Assembly (NCBI RefSeq): GCF_034140825.1
Contig: NC_089037.1
Span: forward strand, 469,501 to 533,500
Length of the DNA: 64,000 nucleotides
From: Oryza sativa Japonica Group
Taxonomy: Eukaryota; Streptophyta; Magnoliopsida; Poales; Poaceae
Reading direction: 5' to 3'
In this document: piece by piece, positions 12,801 through 24,711 of the stretch
How the letters are laid out: each line of letters starts with the position of its first letter
How positions within the stretch are numbered: the first letter of the stretch is position 1
The notes under the pieces: model-generated
Databases searched by the model: none
Seen by the model: the letters and a program-made list of their open reading frames with translations, nothing else
Told to the model about the DNA's origin: nothing
Translations under genes and position numbers: made by a program

Positions 12801-14392
12801 GATACTCAAGGTCTGGATCTTGCTGCAGGCAGAATACTGTTTTTACACCAATGTCCCTAAGTTTATCAACATCAAGTGGGCTCTGCACATGAATGCAGCT
12901 AATCAGACAGAGTTAAGAAGTGTTTTTTTTTCCTTCTGTAAATTGGTTGAGATAGATGATATTTGAGAACCTGTAAGCAGGAGCCCACGATCAAGTCTGG
13001 GCGTATGAAATTGTAGTTCATTCCAAGCTCATGTCTATACGTCAACACTAGAAATGATTTAGAAAAAAAGGAAATGATCTCAGGAGTGATCAATGATAGA
13101 CAGTAATCCAGTAAAAGCTTAGTGAATAGTACAAGCCTGTCCATAAATATGGTCACAACCATTGTCCTCAAAGAAATAATATTTCAACTGTTCGGTGTAA
13201 ACTATAAAGTTGTATGAAAATCTTAAGACAATGGACAAGCAAGAATACTTTTAAGATAAAAATCAGTGGCAGAACAATGTTTGTACACATGACTAATGCA
13301 CCCTCTGCAAGGTCAATTGTTGGAAGAAGGGGAAGGTAAGAGTAAGAAAAAAAATTGTGAATGCGTCGTGACTTGTTCATGAGGAATGGAGAAAAATGAC
13401 ACATAAATGCTACTTCCTCCATTTCACAATGTAAGTCATTATAACATTTCTCACATTCATATTGATGGTAATGAATCTAGATAGGTATATATGTCTAGAT
13501 TCATTACCATCAATATGAATGTAGGAAATGCTAGAATGACTTATATTGTGAAACGGAGGGAGTAAGTAAAACAAGCATGTGAGTTTGCACCGACAGACAC
13601 AAAAACACACCGGTGGCACAACACTTTGATGGTGACATCTACATGATGTTAGTGCATTTCCCCATTTATCATCTGGGTAAGGAACCATTAAAGTCAGCGA
13701 GCAGCAGGTCGAGTACAATCCGACAAGTCGTGGTACAGCTAACATGTAGTATTGATTGCAGGTAAGGCATAATGGGTCTTTACCTGCTCCCATAGCTTGC
13801 GTCATGTTGGTGCTGTACGTATCGGATTTCTCCGTGCCCGCCTCCACTGCGCCACTCTCGGCGCTAGAAGTAGACGCCCCGGATGCCTGGAATGTTTACA
13901 GGACAAGGTTTACACAATGGGGTGAAACATGCAGGCTGCACTGCAGCGGATTCTATCATATGATAATTATTATTGTCGGGGATTTGACGAGTTAACTGCC
14001 TCTAATCTCGGGTAGATCAATTCATATGCAGGTGAAGGGAATGCTTACGGTTTTGACAGTGTTTGATCGGCGACTCCCGCCACGAACCATCGTCTAGTCA
14101 TCATGGACATCAAAAAGAGGAACAAATAAGGGAGCCGATCCATCAATAATAGGGGAAAAAACAAGGACGTGAATGGAATGGAATGGAAGAGGGGTCACCA
14201 GATTGAGCGGCGAGGGCCGCCTCATGGACCTGGATCCCACGATTGGAGGCTCCCTGGGCGAAAACGAGGAAATCCAGCAGTGACGAACAGGCGAAACAAG
14301 TGTCGAATCGAATCGAAGCGGGGAGGAGGAGGAGGCGCCGGGGCCTCGGCCACCGCACTCACTTACTTGAGCAGGTTCTGGAGGCAGTTCAT
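9848..14392 (-). CDS. SEX4: Phosphoglucan phosphatase SEX4 (DSP4)
   Basis: Fourteen exons (5' to 3': 14392-14367, 14253-14199, 14093-14049, 13886-13784, 13047-12971, 12882-12806, 12339-12259, 11926-11794, 11364-11305, 11070-11014, 10895-10800, 10599-10540, 10166-10059, 9976-9848) sum to 1107 bp and 368 residues; Arabidopsis SEX4 has 379. The protein dephosphorylates phosphoglucan at the plastid starch granule, allowing starch breakdown. It has an MNCLQNL transit-peptide-like start, a dual-specificity phosphatase domain with HCTAGLGR (Cys188, Arg194) and the DFDAFD acid loop (156-161), a C-terminal CBM48-like glucan-binding domain (about 239-330, with GWGQ and EYKYIVDG) and a C-terminal helix. 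A Stowaway MITE sits in intron 4. All catalytic residues I can check are present. Confidence 0.95.
13413..13562. mobile_element. Stowaway MITE in a SEX4 intron
   Basis: CTTCCTCCATTTCAC at the left and GTGAAACGGAGGGAG at the right form the terminal inverted repeat, with TA on both sides. Its arms include AATGAATCTAGA. It belongs to the same ~150 bp subfamily as the copies at 23319, 33655 and 42014. It lies within intron 4 (13048-13783), away from the splice sites. Confidence 0.85.
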
Positions 14393-15059
14393 GGCTTCCC
14401 TCCCGTGCCCTGCCCGCGCGGGCGCGACGGCGAGCGAGGACGCCGAGGCCGAGGAGCCCAAAAATATCTCGCGTTGGCGTTGGCGTAGGCGAGTCGAGAA
14501 GGAAGGAAGGAGATACTAGATGGCTTTCGCAGTCGCCGCGAAGAGGAGAGAAGAAGGGGGCCGGGGGCGAGACGAGAGGAAGAGGATGTGAGGTGAGGTG
14601 GGTGGACCCGGTGTAGTGGGCTGGTGTTGTGTGCGTGTCGCGCGGGTGATGGGGGCGGTTTATAGGCCGTGTCCACGGAGTTGCGATGCTGCGATGGGGA
14701 TGGTTCGACGTGGACCTTTGGCTCTTAGCTAAATCGAGTGGGCCCCACTTTTAGCCTTTTCCTTTTTGACCCCTTCTACGGAAGTGATCGGACGGCGACG
14801 CCTCATGCACGCTACGGCAATCCGACGGCTAGCGCTCGGGACAGCTGGCGCGACCTCCTCCGTTGGTCGGGATCACATCTCCATCTCATCGGTCATCACC
14901 ATTCACCAACGTGGTTTTCTTGGGACACCGGCGCGTGAGCGTGACGGCATCCATCATGTCCCTCGTCCTACCATTTTCCAGAAAGGAAAAATAAAAAACA
15001 ATCAGTATCGTCCGTGTAAATTGGTTTCGTGCACTCGTCATCTAATCTAAGAGGGGTGT
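14393..15059. other. SEX4 5' leader and upstream region
   Basis: The 14393-14660 stretch is GC-rich and probably holds the SEX4 leader and core promoter on the minus strand. In minus orientation GGCCTATAAACCG (14659-14671) is a plausible TATA-type site about 270 bp before the ATG. No separate gene is evident. Confidence 0.45.
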
Positions 15060-15382
15060 AAAGTATTAGCGTGTCACATCGGTTATTATACAGGGTATCA
15101 TATGGGGAGTTCAGACACTAATAAAACTAATTACAAAATCCGTCAGTAAATCGCGAGACAAAATTATTAAGCCTAATTAATCTATTATTAGCAAATGTTT
15201 GTTGTAGCACCACATTGTTAAATCATGGAGCACTTAGGCTTAGAAGATTCATCTTGTAAATTAGTCGCAACATGTTCAATTAGTTATTTTTTAGCTTATA
15301 TTTAATACTTTATACAGGTGTTCAGATGTTCAATGCGACAAAGTGAAAAATTTTAGGGTGGGATCTAAACATGGCCTCATTT
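15060..15382. mobile_element. MITE-like repeat of the AAGCCTAATTAATC type
   Basis: The phrases ATAAAACTAATTAC, AAGCCTAATTAATC and the end GGGATCTAAACATGGCC recur in many rice non-autonomous elements as I remember them. Ends and target duplication are not clear, so family assignment is withheld. Confidence 0.45.
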
Positions 15383-16050
15383 ATTAACGCAGTTGTTTAC
15401 ACATAATGTTATAACCTTATTAACACGCTCATCAATAGTTGTAGCTAATGTGACGTGTCGTGATAGAGGAAAAGATAAAGACAGTACGTCATGTGAACGT
15501 ACATCATATAACTAATGGTATAATGATTTTTTTTTATTATGAAAAACCATGGCTCAAAAGAAATATGTTATGCCTTTAAACTTTAAAGCTTTACCATTTC
15601 ACAACCTCTCAACAAACTTAAGTTACATAGTAGTAACATGTAGTTAGAGAAGCTACCTACATCATGTTCGATAACAGACAATACAACGTGATAGTATTTG
15701 GTGGTAATGGATGCACCACTTTACAAAGGCTAACTACTCCTTACAAAATTCTTACAAAGTTTACGCTTTTATGTTATTTGTTGTATGTGATGACACAATT
15801 GAGCTACTACCTCTAGTAGAAGTTTGAATTACACGTAGTTATATTAGTTGCTACGACTACATAGCCACAACCAATATAAAGTATCAACGCTGCTAGAAGG
15901 CTGTGTTCAGATGAGATGGTTGTGGCTGCATAGCGCAACTGTTGTAGCACTTGCAGTAGATTTTGTGCTGCTAGTACTGTTGATATAGCCAGCAGCAGCC
16001 TAACAGTTGCAATATATAGCGCAAGCAAACACATACAAAGTTAATATTTA

Positions 16051-16308
16051 CTCCCTCCGTTTCAAGTCATAACACGTTTTGACATTGCTCAAAGTCAAAC
16101 TGGTTTAAGTTTGACTAAATTTATAGACAAATATAGTAATGTTTATAATACTAAATTAGTTTCATCAAATCAAAAATTAAATATATTTTCATAATAAATT
16201 TGTCTTGGGTTGAAAATGCCATTAATTTTTTTTTACAAACTTGGTCAAACTTAAAGCTGTTTGACTTTGTCCAAAATCAAAACGTCTTATAATCTAAAAC
16301 GGAGGGAG
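16051..16308. mobile_element. Stowaway MITE, ~258 bp
   Basis: Ends CTCCCTCCGTTTCAA and AAACGGAGGGAG. The arms contain GTTTTGACATTGCTCAAAGT and its inverse. The left flank is TA, the right flank AA. It resembles the rice GTCAAAC-rich Stowaway subfamily. Confidence 0.8.
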
Positions 16309-16650
16309 AAATAGCTAAGGCACAATTTCATATGTCCATGATAGGTATTCCGTTACAATGAACTATGTAAGTATGTGAAAAATCTACTAGAGTAATAAAT
16401 TCACATATAGATTACCAAATAAATTCTCTAACAAGAATAGGTGTTCGGAAGATGTGAACTCATGGACGAATTTTATCCAAAATAACCGCGGACATATTTT
16501 GTCTAAATTACTCCTGTGGAATAAAAGATTAATATATGTGATGCATTATGAAGATAGCATAATAAATTAAGATTTATTAGTTGAAAGGACTTGTTAAATG
16601 ATCAAAAGATTCATCGGAATAACTAGTGGTAGTGGATTTGTTATCCGATA

Positions 16651-16925
16651 CTCCCTCCATACTCGTAAAGGAAATCGTTTATGATAATGTTTAAGTCAAA
16701 CGTTATGAATATAAATCATGAATAACTCTCAAGTTGTTGAGTTTGAAAATATAATAGTTATATGAATAGATTTGTTTGAAAAATACTTTCATAAAAGTAT
16801 ACATATATCACTTTTCAATAAATAGTTTTATAGATATAAGAGGTCAAGAGACCGTGTCGCTGTCCAAAACAACTTTCTTTATGAGTACGGAGGGAGTACG
16901 ACTTTTTTTACGAGTACGGAGGGAG
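16651..16925. mobile_element. Stowaway MITE with doubled right terminus
   Basis: The left end is CTCCCTCCATACTCG after TA. The right end GAGTACGGAGGGAG occurs twice, ending at 16896 and again at 16925, separated by a short T-rich spacer. The duplicated terminus may reflect a tandem slip or a nested end. Confidence 0.7.
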
Positions 16926-17134
16926 TACATAATAAAGATGACAAGAGGCTGGAATTATGCATACTAGTAGTACTAATTGTGATTATATATGGAGTATTTA
17001 ATTAAGCATGAACTAAGAACTCACTTAATTAATTATAATCTCTAGTTAGTACAATTAATTAGCGAGAAGAAGGGAAGGGAAGGGAAAGGAAAGGCAGCTG
17101 AAGCTAAAAGTCAAGAACAGCGCAGCAACCGCCT

Positions 17135-19380
17135 ATGGCCATGGCCATGAGAGGAGATCCCAAGCAGCGGAGAGCTTCAGCTTCAGCTCCCCACGGCGGC
17201 GCCGCCCACCACGTCGCCGACAAGCTCAGGAGGCACTCCACCTTCCTCCTCCTCCTCCTCCTCCTCTGGTTCGCCCTCTCCCTCTACCTCTTCCTCTCCG
17301 CCACCCCGCCGCCCCCACGCCCCGCCTTCCTCCCTTCCACTTCCACCCCCCGCCCCGCCCTCCGGATCTACGTCTACGACCTCCCCGCCCGCTTCAACCG
17401 CCACTGGGTCGCCGCCGACGCGCGCTGCGCCACCCACCTCTTCGCCGCCGAGGTCGCGCTGCACGAGGCGCTGCTGGCCTACGCTGGCCGCGCCGCGCGT
17501 CCCGACGACGCCACCCTCTTCTTCGTCCCCGTCTACGTCTCCTGCAACTTCTCCACCGACAACGGCTTCCCCTCGCTCTCGCACGCCCGCGCCCTGCTCG
17601 CCGACGCGGTCGACCTCGTCCGGGCCCAGATGCCCTACTGGAACCGCTCCGCCGGCGCGGACCACGTGTTCGTCGCGTCGCACGACTTCGGCGCCTGCTT
17701 CCATCCCATGGTCAGCTTCGATCTCTTCTCCACTGGTTGCGTCTGCGTTAGGCGGACTACTTACTAGATGATGCATGATATTTCTTGAGCTTGTAAGATG
17801 CAAGTTGCTTGCTTGCTTCTTGTTGCTATCTATCTAAATGGCATAGGAGCTGTTCGTGATAATCCACTTTGAATTAGGGGTCAATGCCAAGTCCAACCTA
17901 GCTCTAGGGCAAGTAATCCAGTTCTTTGATCCCAAATTCAGGCCAATTGAAGATTCATAGGCATCGGCTCTTGCCCTAATTGAGCTTGGCCGAACATATT
18001 TCTCACCCCAAGCATCAAAATTCCTCTTTTGCTGTCAATGGAGCTTAGTTCGTTGGGATTGAATTCAACACAGAAGTTCACCATCCATTGCATTGCATGC
18101 CTAAGAATCAACTATGCAAAGTCTTCGTCTATGTTCTCACTTGTCGCAACTCACAATGCAACTTAGTTGTTTCAGAATTCACAGTTTTGCTGATCGCCTT
18201 CTGATTCAACGAAAACACCCCCACCAAATGAAATTTCAATCTATTTGATCAGGAGGACGTAGCTATTGCGGATGGCATACCGGAATTCCTCAAGAGGTCA
18301 ATCCTGCTACAAACGTTCGGCGTACAGGGCACTCATGTGTGCCAGGAGGCGGATCATGTGGTAATCCCGCCTCATGTGCCTCCGGAGGTGGCCCTCGAGC
18401 TACCTGAGCCAGAGAAGGCACAAAGGGATATTTTTGCCTTCTTCCGGGGCAAGATGGAGGTCCACCCCAAGAACATTAGTGGGCGCTTCTACAGCAAGTA
18501 AGCATATACTGCAAACCCTCATTTCGGTTGCTTCATCTAGCAATTATCCCAAATGGGCTAGCAAGGAGATCGTTTTTTGTTTGTGTGTTCCTCAGGTTCT
18601 GTCTCACTTTAGTTGTGTCTTCTAAAAACTCCGATCGCATGTTGCTGATTTTAGACTTCTAGATCTGTTCATAACAATATAGCTCAAAAGCAGTCAGTAC
18701 TACACAGGGCTAATAATAAATATCATGGTTCTGCAATATAAAATGTTATTTCTTTAACTGGTTGGCAAAATTCAAAGACAAACCTTAGGTTGAGGTATCA
18801 TCCATAACCACTATAGTTTCATCAGTTCCACATATGGATAGCTGAATCCTGAACAGAAAATCAAACTTCATTAGGTCACAGTTACTAGCTCTTACCTTTT
18901 ACATTCAACAGGAAAGTGAGGACTGAGCTGCTACAAAAGTACGGAAGGAATCGCAAGTTCTACCTTAAGCGAAAGCGGTATGGTAACTATCGATCAGAGA
19001 TGGCTCGCTCCTTGTTCTGCCTCTGCCCACTAGGATGGGCTCCATGGAGCCCACGGCTCGTGGAGTCGGTTCTCCTTGGCTGCATTCCTGTCATAATTGC
19101 CGATGATATACGCCTGCCGTTCCCTTCTGTACTACAGTGGTTAGACATCTCGTTGCAAGTGGCTGAGAAGGATGTTGCAAGTCTTGAGATGGTGCTAGAC
19201 CATGTTGTAGCGACCAACTTAACTGTAATACAGAAGAACTTGTGGGACCCTGTGAAGCGGAAAGCACTGGTTTTTAACCGTCCGATGGAAGAAGGAGATG
19301 CCACATGGCAAGTGCTGAGGGAGCTTGAGATTTTGCTAGACCGTTCTCAAAGGAGGCATGTTGAATCATGGAAGAGGTGA
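17135..19380 (+). CDS. GT47 exostosin-family probable glucuronosyltransferase (IRX7/FRA8-like)
   Basis: Three exons, 17135-17710, 18253-18497 and 18912-19380, encode 429 residues. It is a type II Golgi membrane protein: a short basic cytosolic tail, one Leu-rich membrane segment (about 36-54), a Pro-rich stem and a lumenal exostosin domain from about residue 74 (RIYVYDLPARFN). The C-terminal half has LCPLGWAPWSPRLVES and LGCIPVIIADD (about 311-340), the GT47 sugar-nucleotide region. Family members act in glucuronoxylan or other wall-glycan synthesis; the exact acceptor here is inferred. I recall it as rice Os03g0107900. ATGs at 17135, 17141 and 17147 are all in frame, so the start could move by 2-4 residues. 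Exon 1 is very GC-rich, common for grass genes. Confidence 0.92.
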
Positions 19381-21044
19381 AGACCACAGAGGGGAGGGAT
19401 CTTTCCCTACTTGCTGAAATGTGGCATGTGATCAGTCGCAGCTGTGACAACAATGACGTGCAGCTTGCACATGCCACTCAACTGACAAAACAAATCAATA
19501 TTTGATCGACACCATCCATAGCAAGGACCTTCTCCATGAGAAATTCAGAATGCCAGTTTCTCACATTCAATCATATTCTTGAATGGTGAACTGTGTAGTT
19601 GGCAATTGACTAAGTAATTTGAATGTGCAATCAGAGAAGCGCATTCTAGGCTAACAAGTTGGCGAGCTCTGTGCAGGGAATTAGTTTATTCTTTATTATT
19701 GGGAGAAATGTGAATCTCCTTTTTTTTTCTTGAGAGAGAGAGAGATTAAAATTGTGTTATAGAACGATGATCTGTGAAGGTCTTCGGATATGTTTGCAAT
19801 GTTGTACTATTGTATACCCAATTCTTTTAAAACAGAAAGGTGTTCTTTTGAACACATGGTATCAACAAAACATAGCAAGGGATCCAGCAGGTCATCAGAA
19901 TTCTGGACTTGAAGAATTCTAAACTCTGATTCAACACATGATCTCAAAAATTGTTGTCTGAACGCTTTGTTTGGACAAGCTGGGCCAAAGAAAACGATTG
20001 GGATCGGGGAAAGAAAATCGGTAGGCACAAAGGCACGCGCTTCGTGTCTCATGATTTGATAATTCCAATTTTTCATTGGCAATAACCACATAAAACCATG
20101 TAGCAAAAAGGCACAAATTTCTTTTGCTAAACTCAGAGCAGACAATAACCTGAAAATGTGAAATCTGTGTCGCGATCCTCCTTCCTCTCAGCCTTTATAC
20201 AGTCTACAGTTTTTAGTCACAACTGAGTTGCAAAACACACCTGCAAATCGGCAATGAACAACACCGGATAACTGCCTCTCAGGTCCAAACAAAGCTGATG
20301 ATTGGATACTTTTGCTGTATGTGATCCCTTCTATTTCAACATACTGTTGGATTCTACAAAGTTTCTTCCCTTATCAGAGAGAAGTATAAAGCATTACTGC
20401 TTGAACACCTCGCCGAATTCTGAGCAAGAGAACTCTTAATCACGATAGTAACAAACTAAGTCTTGCGCAATAACAGTGCATACAACTATTCCCAGCCAGT
20501 GAGAAATCCCTCAACTTCATGCGAGCGATATCTATATCAGAGCAATGAAGTTGCCCGATTCAAGCAAGCAAAGTTGTGGTCAAAATAAAATGAAGCAGAA
20601 AGTGACACTAGTCTGAACCCTGAATGAACATTCGTCCATTGTAGCCAGGAAAAGGAATTCAAGTCAACGAGTAACTGAAACAAGTGTTACAAATGAAAGA
20701 TTTGTGATAGAAAAATGAGTCCAGTATACCGAAGGGAACACAAAATTCAGTACAACTTCAGCTAAAAGACACGACATGGATTGACCATAGAATGATTATT
20801 TGGAACGGAAGCAGAAGATTTTCAATAATTACCAATGTGGTTTTCAGTTTACATGTCGTGAAGTGACATTAACGGCCACTGAATTGATAGAGCCACATAA
20901 TAGCACAATTGCGGATCCACCAAAGTGAGATACACGGTTTTTAATGTGCTGTAGTGACCATAAAGCATAAATGGCTACCCTGAAGTCTGCAGGTAGCAAC
21001 CAAATTTGAAATGCACAGGTAAATGCATAGTTTCATATGGATAC
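19381..21044. other. Convergent intergenic region
   Basis: It holds the 3' flank of the GT47 gene and the 3' UTR of the ACR2-type gene on the opposite strand. A (GA)n tract lies near 19732-19744. The 112-codon minus frame at 19807-20145 resembles no family and has no exon context. Confidence 0.5.
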
Positions 21045-22553
21045 TCAAGAGCACACACCCTTGCAAGGAGCGTCCTTGCAGCGGCAAACAGGCCTCCCTG
21101 AAAGTTCCCATCCATTAAATCCACGTTCAAGGACCATGATGTTCTTTACATCTGAATCTTCATCAGCCTCTGACAAATAGTCCAGATACATTTGCGCACA
21201 AGATGGGCCACGCACCTGCAGGTTTCCAAAAGAAAAAAAAACAGTGGAAGTGTCTTAAATTTTGGTATGAAAGAACACAATTGACCAAAATCCGAATATA
21301 GGAGGAAACATAGCACATATGGCTTGGTTTAGGTTTCTTATTGCATTTCCATTGCTGGACAACCGTAAGTGCATTTACCAAGAAGCATAGTTAAGAGTAC
21401 ATCATATTGTTTTATGATGAAAAATTGCAGCTCTTTTCCTGCTTAATACACTGATATGCAAGATTTTTACCTACCTGTGGAAAACTATTGCAGGAACTCA
21501 GGTAGAATATTTAAATGGCTAGATTACTGTTTTGGCTAGGAGATAAGGATGAAACATCTGTATTAGAACCCAATACATCCACACCAGCGTTTTATGAGTA
21601 TTTATTACTACTCCCTCCGTTTCAAAATGTTTGACACCGTTGACTTTTTAGTACGTGTTTGACCATTCGTCTTATTCAAAAAATTTAAGTAATTATTTAT
21701 TCTTTTCATATCATTTGATTCATTGTTGAATATACTTTCATGTACTCATATAGTTTTACATATTTCACAATTTTTTTTTGAATAAGACGAATGGTTAAAC
21801 ATGTGCTAAAAAGTCAACGGTATCAAACATTTTGAAAGGAGTATATAGTTGCAACCCAGAAAGAGGGAAATAAAAACCATCCTCATGCCACTTGCTGCTA
21901 CAAACAGGAGATCAACAGAGGAGGAAAGGATATACTGTTTGTTCAAGAGAAACAGAATGTGCAAGAGATAAATTAGAGTTGTTCAAATGGAAAGCAAGCA
22001 AGCAACAAAAGATAACTTGAGGACTTGAGTTTCCAAGCCCTTTGATGTCCGCTCTAACTAAATCAGAGAGTTCATGAAGACAAGTTCAACCACAGGCTTG
22101 TGAAGCTCAAGTGGGTGGTTGCATGGCAATGGAACATTTTGTGAGATACGAAGCCACCTGATGCTGAGCCGCAGATTGCTTACAAGTGATGTTGAATAAT
22201 ACGAAATGAAGAAAAAACAAAAGAAAAGAAAAGAGAGGAGAGTAGTGAACCTTGCTGAGGGCACAGTGGAAGACGAGGGTTTCCTTGCCCTTGGTGGCCT
22301 GGGCCAGCTCCGGCAGCCGCTCCCCGAAGCTGTCGCTGGCGTAATGATGCGAGCCGGCGATGTGCGCGTCGTAGATCCTCTCTTCGTCCCTTCCGCCCAA
22401 GGAATTAACCCCAAAACCAAGTCAAGTCAGCACTGGAAAGCAGGCGCACAGCGATCGGCAGCATGGGTACCTGACATCGACGACGGCGATCCGGGGGTCC
22501 CGGAGCATGGGGACGAGCTGCGCCGCGGAAACGTAGGAGACGCCCCTCGCCAT
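21045..22553 (-). CDS. ACR2.2: Cdc25/ACR2-type arsenate reductase, rhodanese fold
   Basis: Three exons, 22553-22471, 22389-22251 and 21215-21045, give 130 residues, the usual size for plant ACR2 proteins. The whole protein is one rhodanese/Cdc25 domain: AVVDVRDEERI (about 23-33), HIAGSHHY, then the active-site loop HCALSKVR (Cys70, Arg76), which fits the HCX5R signature. The C terminus ends in a Cys-rich segment ([13 protein letters not shown]). Family members reduce arsenate to arsenite using glutathione and glutaredoxin, and can show phosphatase activity. I recall it as rice ACR2.2 (Os03g0108000). The intron splits the active-site loop between Lys74 and Val75. A Stowaway MITE sits in intron 2. 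Confidence 0.92.
21609..21841. mobile_element. Stowaway MITE in an ACR2 intron
   Basis: CTCCCTCCGTTTCAAAATG at the left and the inverse CATTTTGAAAGGAG at the right, with TA flanks. Arms carry TTGACTTTTTAG and CGTCTTATTCAAA. Same subfamily as the copy at 61524. Confidence 0.82.
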
Positions 22554-23071
22554 CGCCGCCGCCGCCGGCCGTGTGAGCGATGGCACTCTGTGTTTGATGG
22601 GCCGAGATAGATTTGAGCCCACGATGTAGTAGTTATCTTCTTCGTCGAAAGAAAACTCGGCCCGTTTAATGAATATACGTAGATACTACATAGACGACGC
22701 AATTAACTTTTACACATACGTTTATTAAAAAAAATCCGACCCATTATCAAAACGAAGCCTTAATTAGCAAAGCATCATCCATACGTAGTTACCGAAACGA
22801 ACTCGTATATTTGTATTTGTATAGATATAGAGGTCGAAAATGTAAACCTATTCGGAATGTAATCATCTTCTCTCTAATCTAATACACACAGTACGGTAAC
22901 CTTAATCAATTTGCTGTCAAAGGAAGAAAAGTAATTAGAGACAGCAAATTAAGCTATCATATAGGAGTACTTTGCTTGCAGCTTCCAAGTAGTGTATTAT
23001 TGAACGGATCGGAGGGCAAAAAAAACAACTTGTCCTCTCTCTCTCTCTAAGTTGTTGGAGTCCGAAACGAT
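22554..23071. other. Divergent promoter region between ACR2 and the RING gene
   Basis: About 520 bp separate the two start codons, which point away from each other, so the promoters share this space. The sequence is AT-rich with a CT run (23034-23048) just before the RING gene. No clear TATA box could be assigned. Confidence 0.45.
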
Positions 23072-24336
23072 ATGCCGTCGCCGCCGTGGATGGAGGCGGA
23101 GCAGCAGAAGGACGAGACGGCGGCGACGGCGACGATGGAGGAGGGACATGGTCTTCGTCGTCACAAGCGGCGGCGACTCGTCGGCCAACAAGCTGCTACG
23201 ACGCAGCTGGTTGAAGAAGTTGATGATCAGCAGCAGCAGCAGCAGGAGGAGGAGGCGCCGACCTGCAGCATTTGTCTGCAACCCTGGACCTGCAATGGCG
23301 ACCATCGCATCTGGTATACTCCCTCCGTTTCACAATGTAAGTCATTCTAGCATTTCTCATATTCGTATAGATGTTAATGAATCTAGACATATATATATCT
23401 ATCTAGATTCATTAATATCAATATAAATATAGAAAATGTTAGAATGACTTATATTGTGAAACGGAGAAAGTATATTATACGTTCCTGCATGCATGACACA
23501 TCTCAATTGATGAGCTACTCGATCGATTGCTAATTAGTAGTTTGATTTTTTTTAGTAATTAGTAATTTGATAAGTAATCAATACTATATGTTAACTGCAT
23601 GCATTTCCTCTTTCAGTTGCATTCCCTGTGGACATGTTTACGGCAGATCGTGCCTGGAGAAGTGGCTGGTACATGTTCTTCAACGCGGCACTGGACAAGC
23701 AAAGGTAGTGATTACTACTCCACTAATTAATTAGTTGTGCGTTGCCAGCAACTAATCAGCTAGTGACTATACTGAGCATGCAGTGTCCTCAATGCGGTGA
23801 AGAGTTGGAGCCGCACCGCATTACCAACCTCTACGCGCCAGGAATCAATATATGGGACGGTTGCTGCAAAAACCATGCGAATGTTAGTTACTTACTTATA
23901 TAAGTACTCCATATAATTATTAATTACTACTTTATTTATATATAGATATTGTCAATCAATTAGAGTAATTAATTAGTTGTTGTGCACGTACGTACAGGAG
24001 GTAGGAGAGTATTACAACCGTGAGTACGAGGGGCTGAAAACACAAATGGAGTCGACGATCGCTAAACAAGGCAAGGATTTGGAAGAATTGGATGTGCTCG
24101 TGAAATCGGTGGGCAGGCAGTTTGAGAGCCTTGAATCAAGTCTCAAGACATTCCTGCTATCAATGACGGAGCGGATGAAGATGATGGCTACACAGCTGCC
24201 TGCAGCCATGGATCTCGTTCAATATTTGGAGAAGGATGTCCATGATATCATATCCGCGCTCTCCCAAAAACCTCCATATCTAGCTCGTCTCATGCATCCA
24301 TCTACTGATCGATATATGCAAGCATGTTTTTGCTAG
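23072..24336 (+). CDS. RING-finger coiled-coil protein, shortened relative of RFWD3
   Basis: Four exons, 23072-23313, 23617-23704, 23784-23882 and 23998-24336, give 255 residues. The RING has CSIC (65-68), CIPCGH (82-87), a Cys at 93 and CPQC (111-114); the usual fifth ligand position, next to GR, is Gly. NLYAP follows the RING exactly as in the neighbour at 26353, and the intron positions around the RING match, so the two are paralogs. After the RING comes a predicted helical, Leu/Met-rich segment (about 134-255), but the WD40 part of RFWD3 is absent. Likely an E3 ubiquitin ligase or a regulator of one; this is inference. A MITE starts 5 bp after the exon 1 end. Confidence 0.8.
23319..23470. 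mobile_element. Stowaway MITE next to a splice donor
   Basis: CTCCCTCCGTTTCACAATG and its inverse, ending AAACGGAGAAAG, flanked by TA (23317-23318 and 23471-23472). It lies just inside intron 1 of the RING gene, leaving GTA as the only original bases between exon and TA. Same subfamily as 13413, 33655 and 42014. Confidence 0.87.
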
Positions 24337-24711
24337 CTTCGTGTGGTGGGGTTCGTTAATTTAATTTGTAGAGAGCGCTGATGTAAGAAAATTACTTGCA
24401 AGTGAATTCTCGTTTGGCTCTATAATTGGCTAATAGCTATAGCCTGGGTGATTTTCGCTCCTCCGGCCTACTCTGTTTTTATTACTTATATAAAACACAT
24501 TATAAATACAGACACTCACATATTAATTTATACTTCAATAAGTTATATTATACTTAAATGATATTATTGTCGAAACTATATATACTTAGATAATATATTA
24601 TTGCAAAACTGTATATTTATATGGGTTTTGCATCCGAGAAGTACGATCTCCATCATCACGCGCACTTCCTTTAAAAGAAACACTGTAAATTTTGTGATAT
24701 TTCGTTTCAGG
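24337..24711. other. Intergenic DNA downstream of the RING gene
   Basis: AT-rich, probably 3' UTR at first. No gene or clear repeat seen. Confidence 0.4.

Larger units (their letters stand above)
15383..17134. other. AT-rich intergenic DNA upstream of the GT47 gene
   Basis: Apart from two Stowaway-type elements (listed separately) there is no recognisable gene. A GGGAA/GGAAA-rich purine tract at 17068-17094 sits just before the start codon and is probably leader sequence. Confidence 0.5.

Noticed and set aside
17183-17803. 206-codon minus-strand open frame
   Set aside because: It is the antisense shadow of the GC-rich GT47 exon 1; its Gly/Glu/Val-rich composition follows from that.
19807-20145. 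112-codon minus-strand frame in the 3' flank of the GT47 gene
   Set aside because: No family, no exon context and AT-rich codon use; treated as chance.
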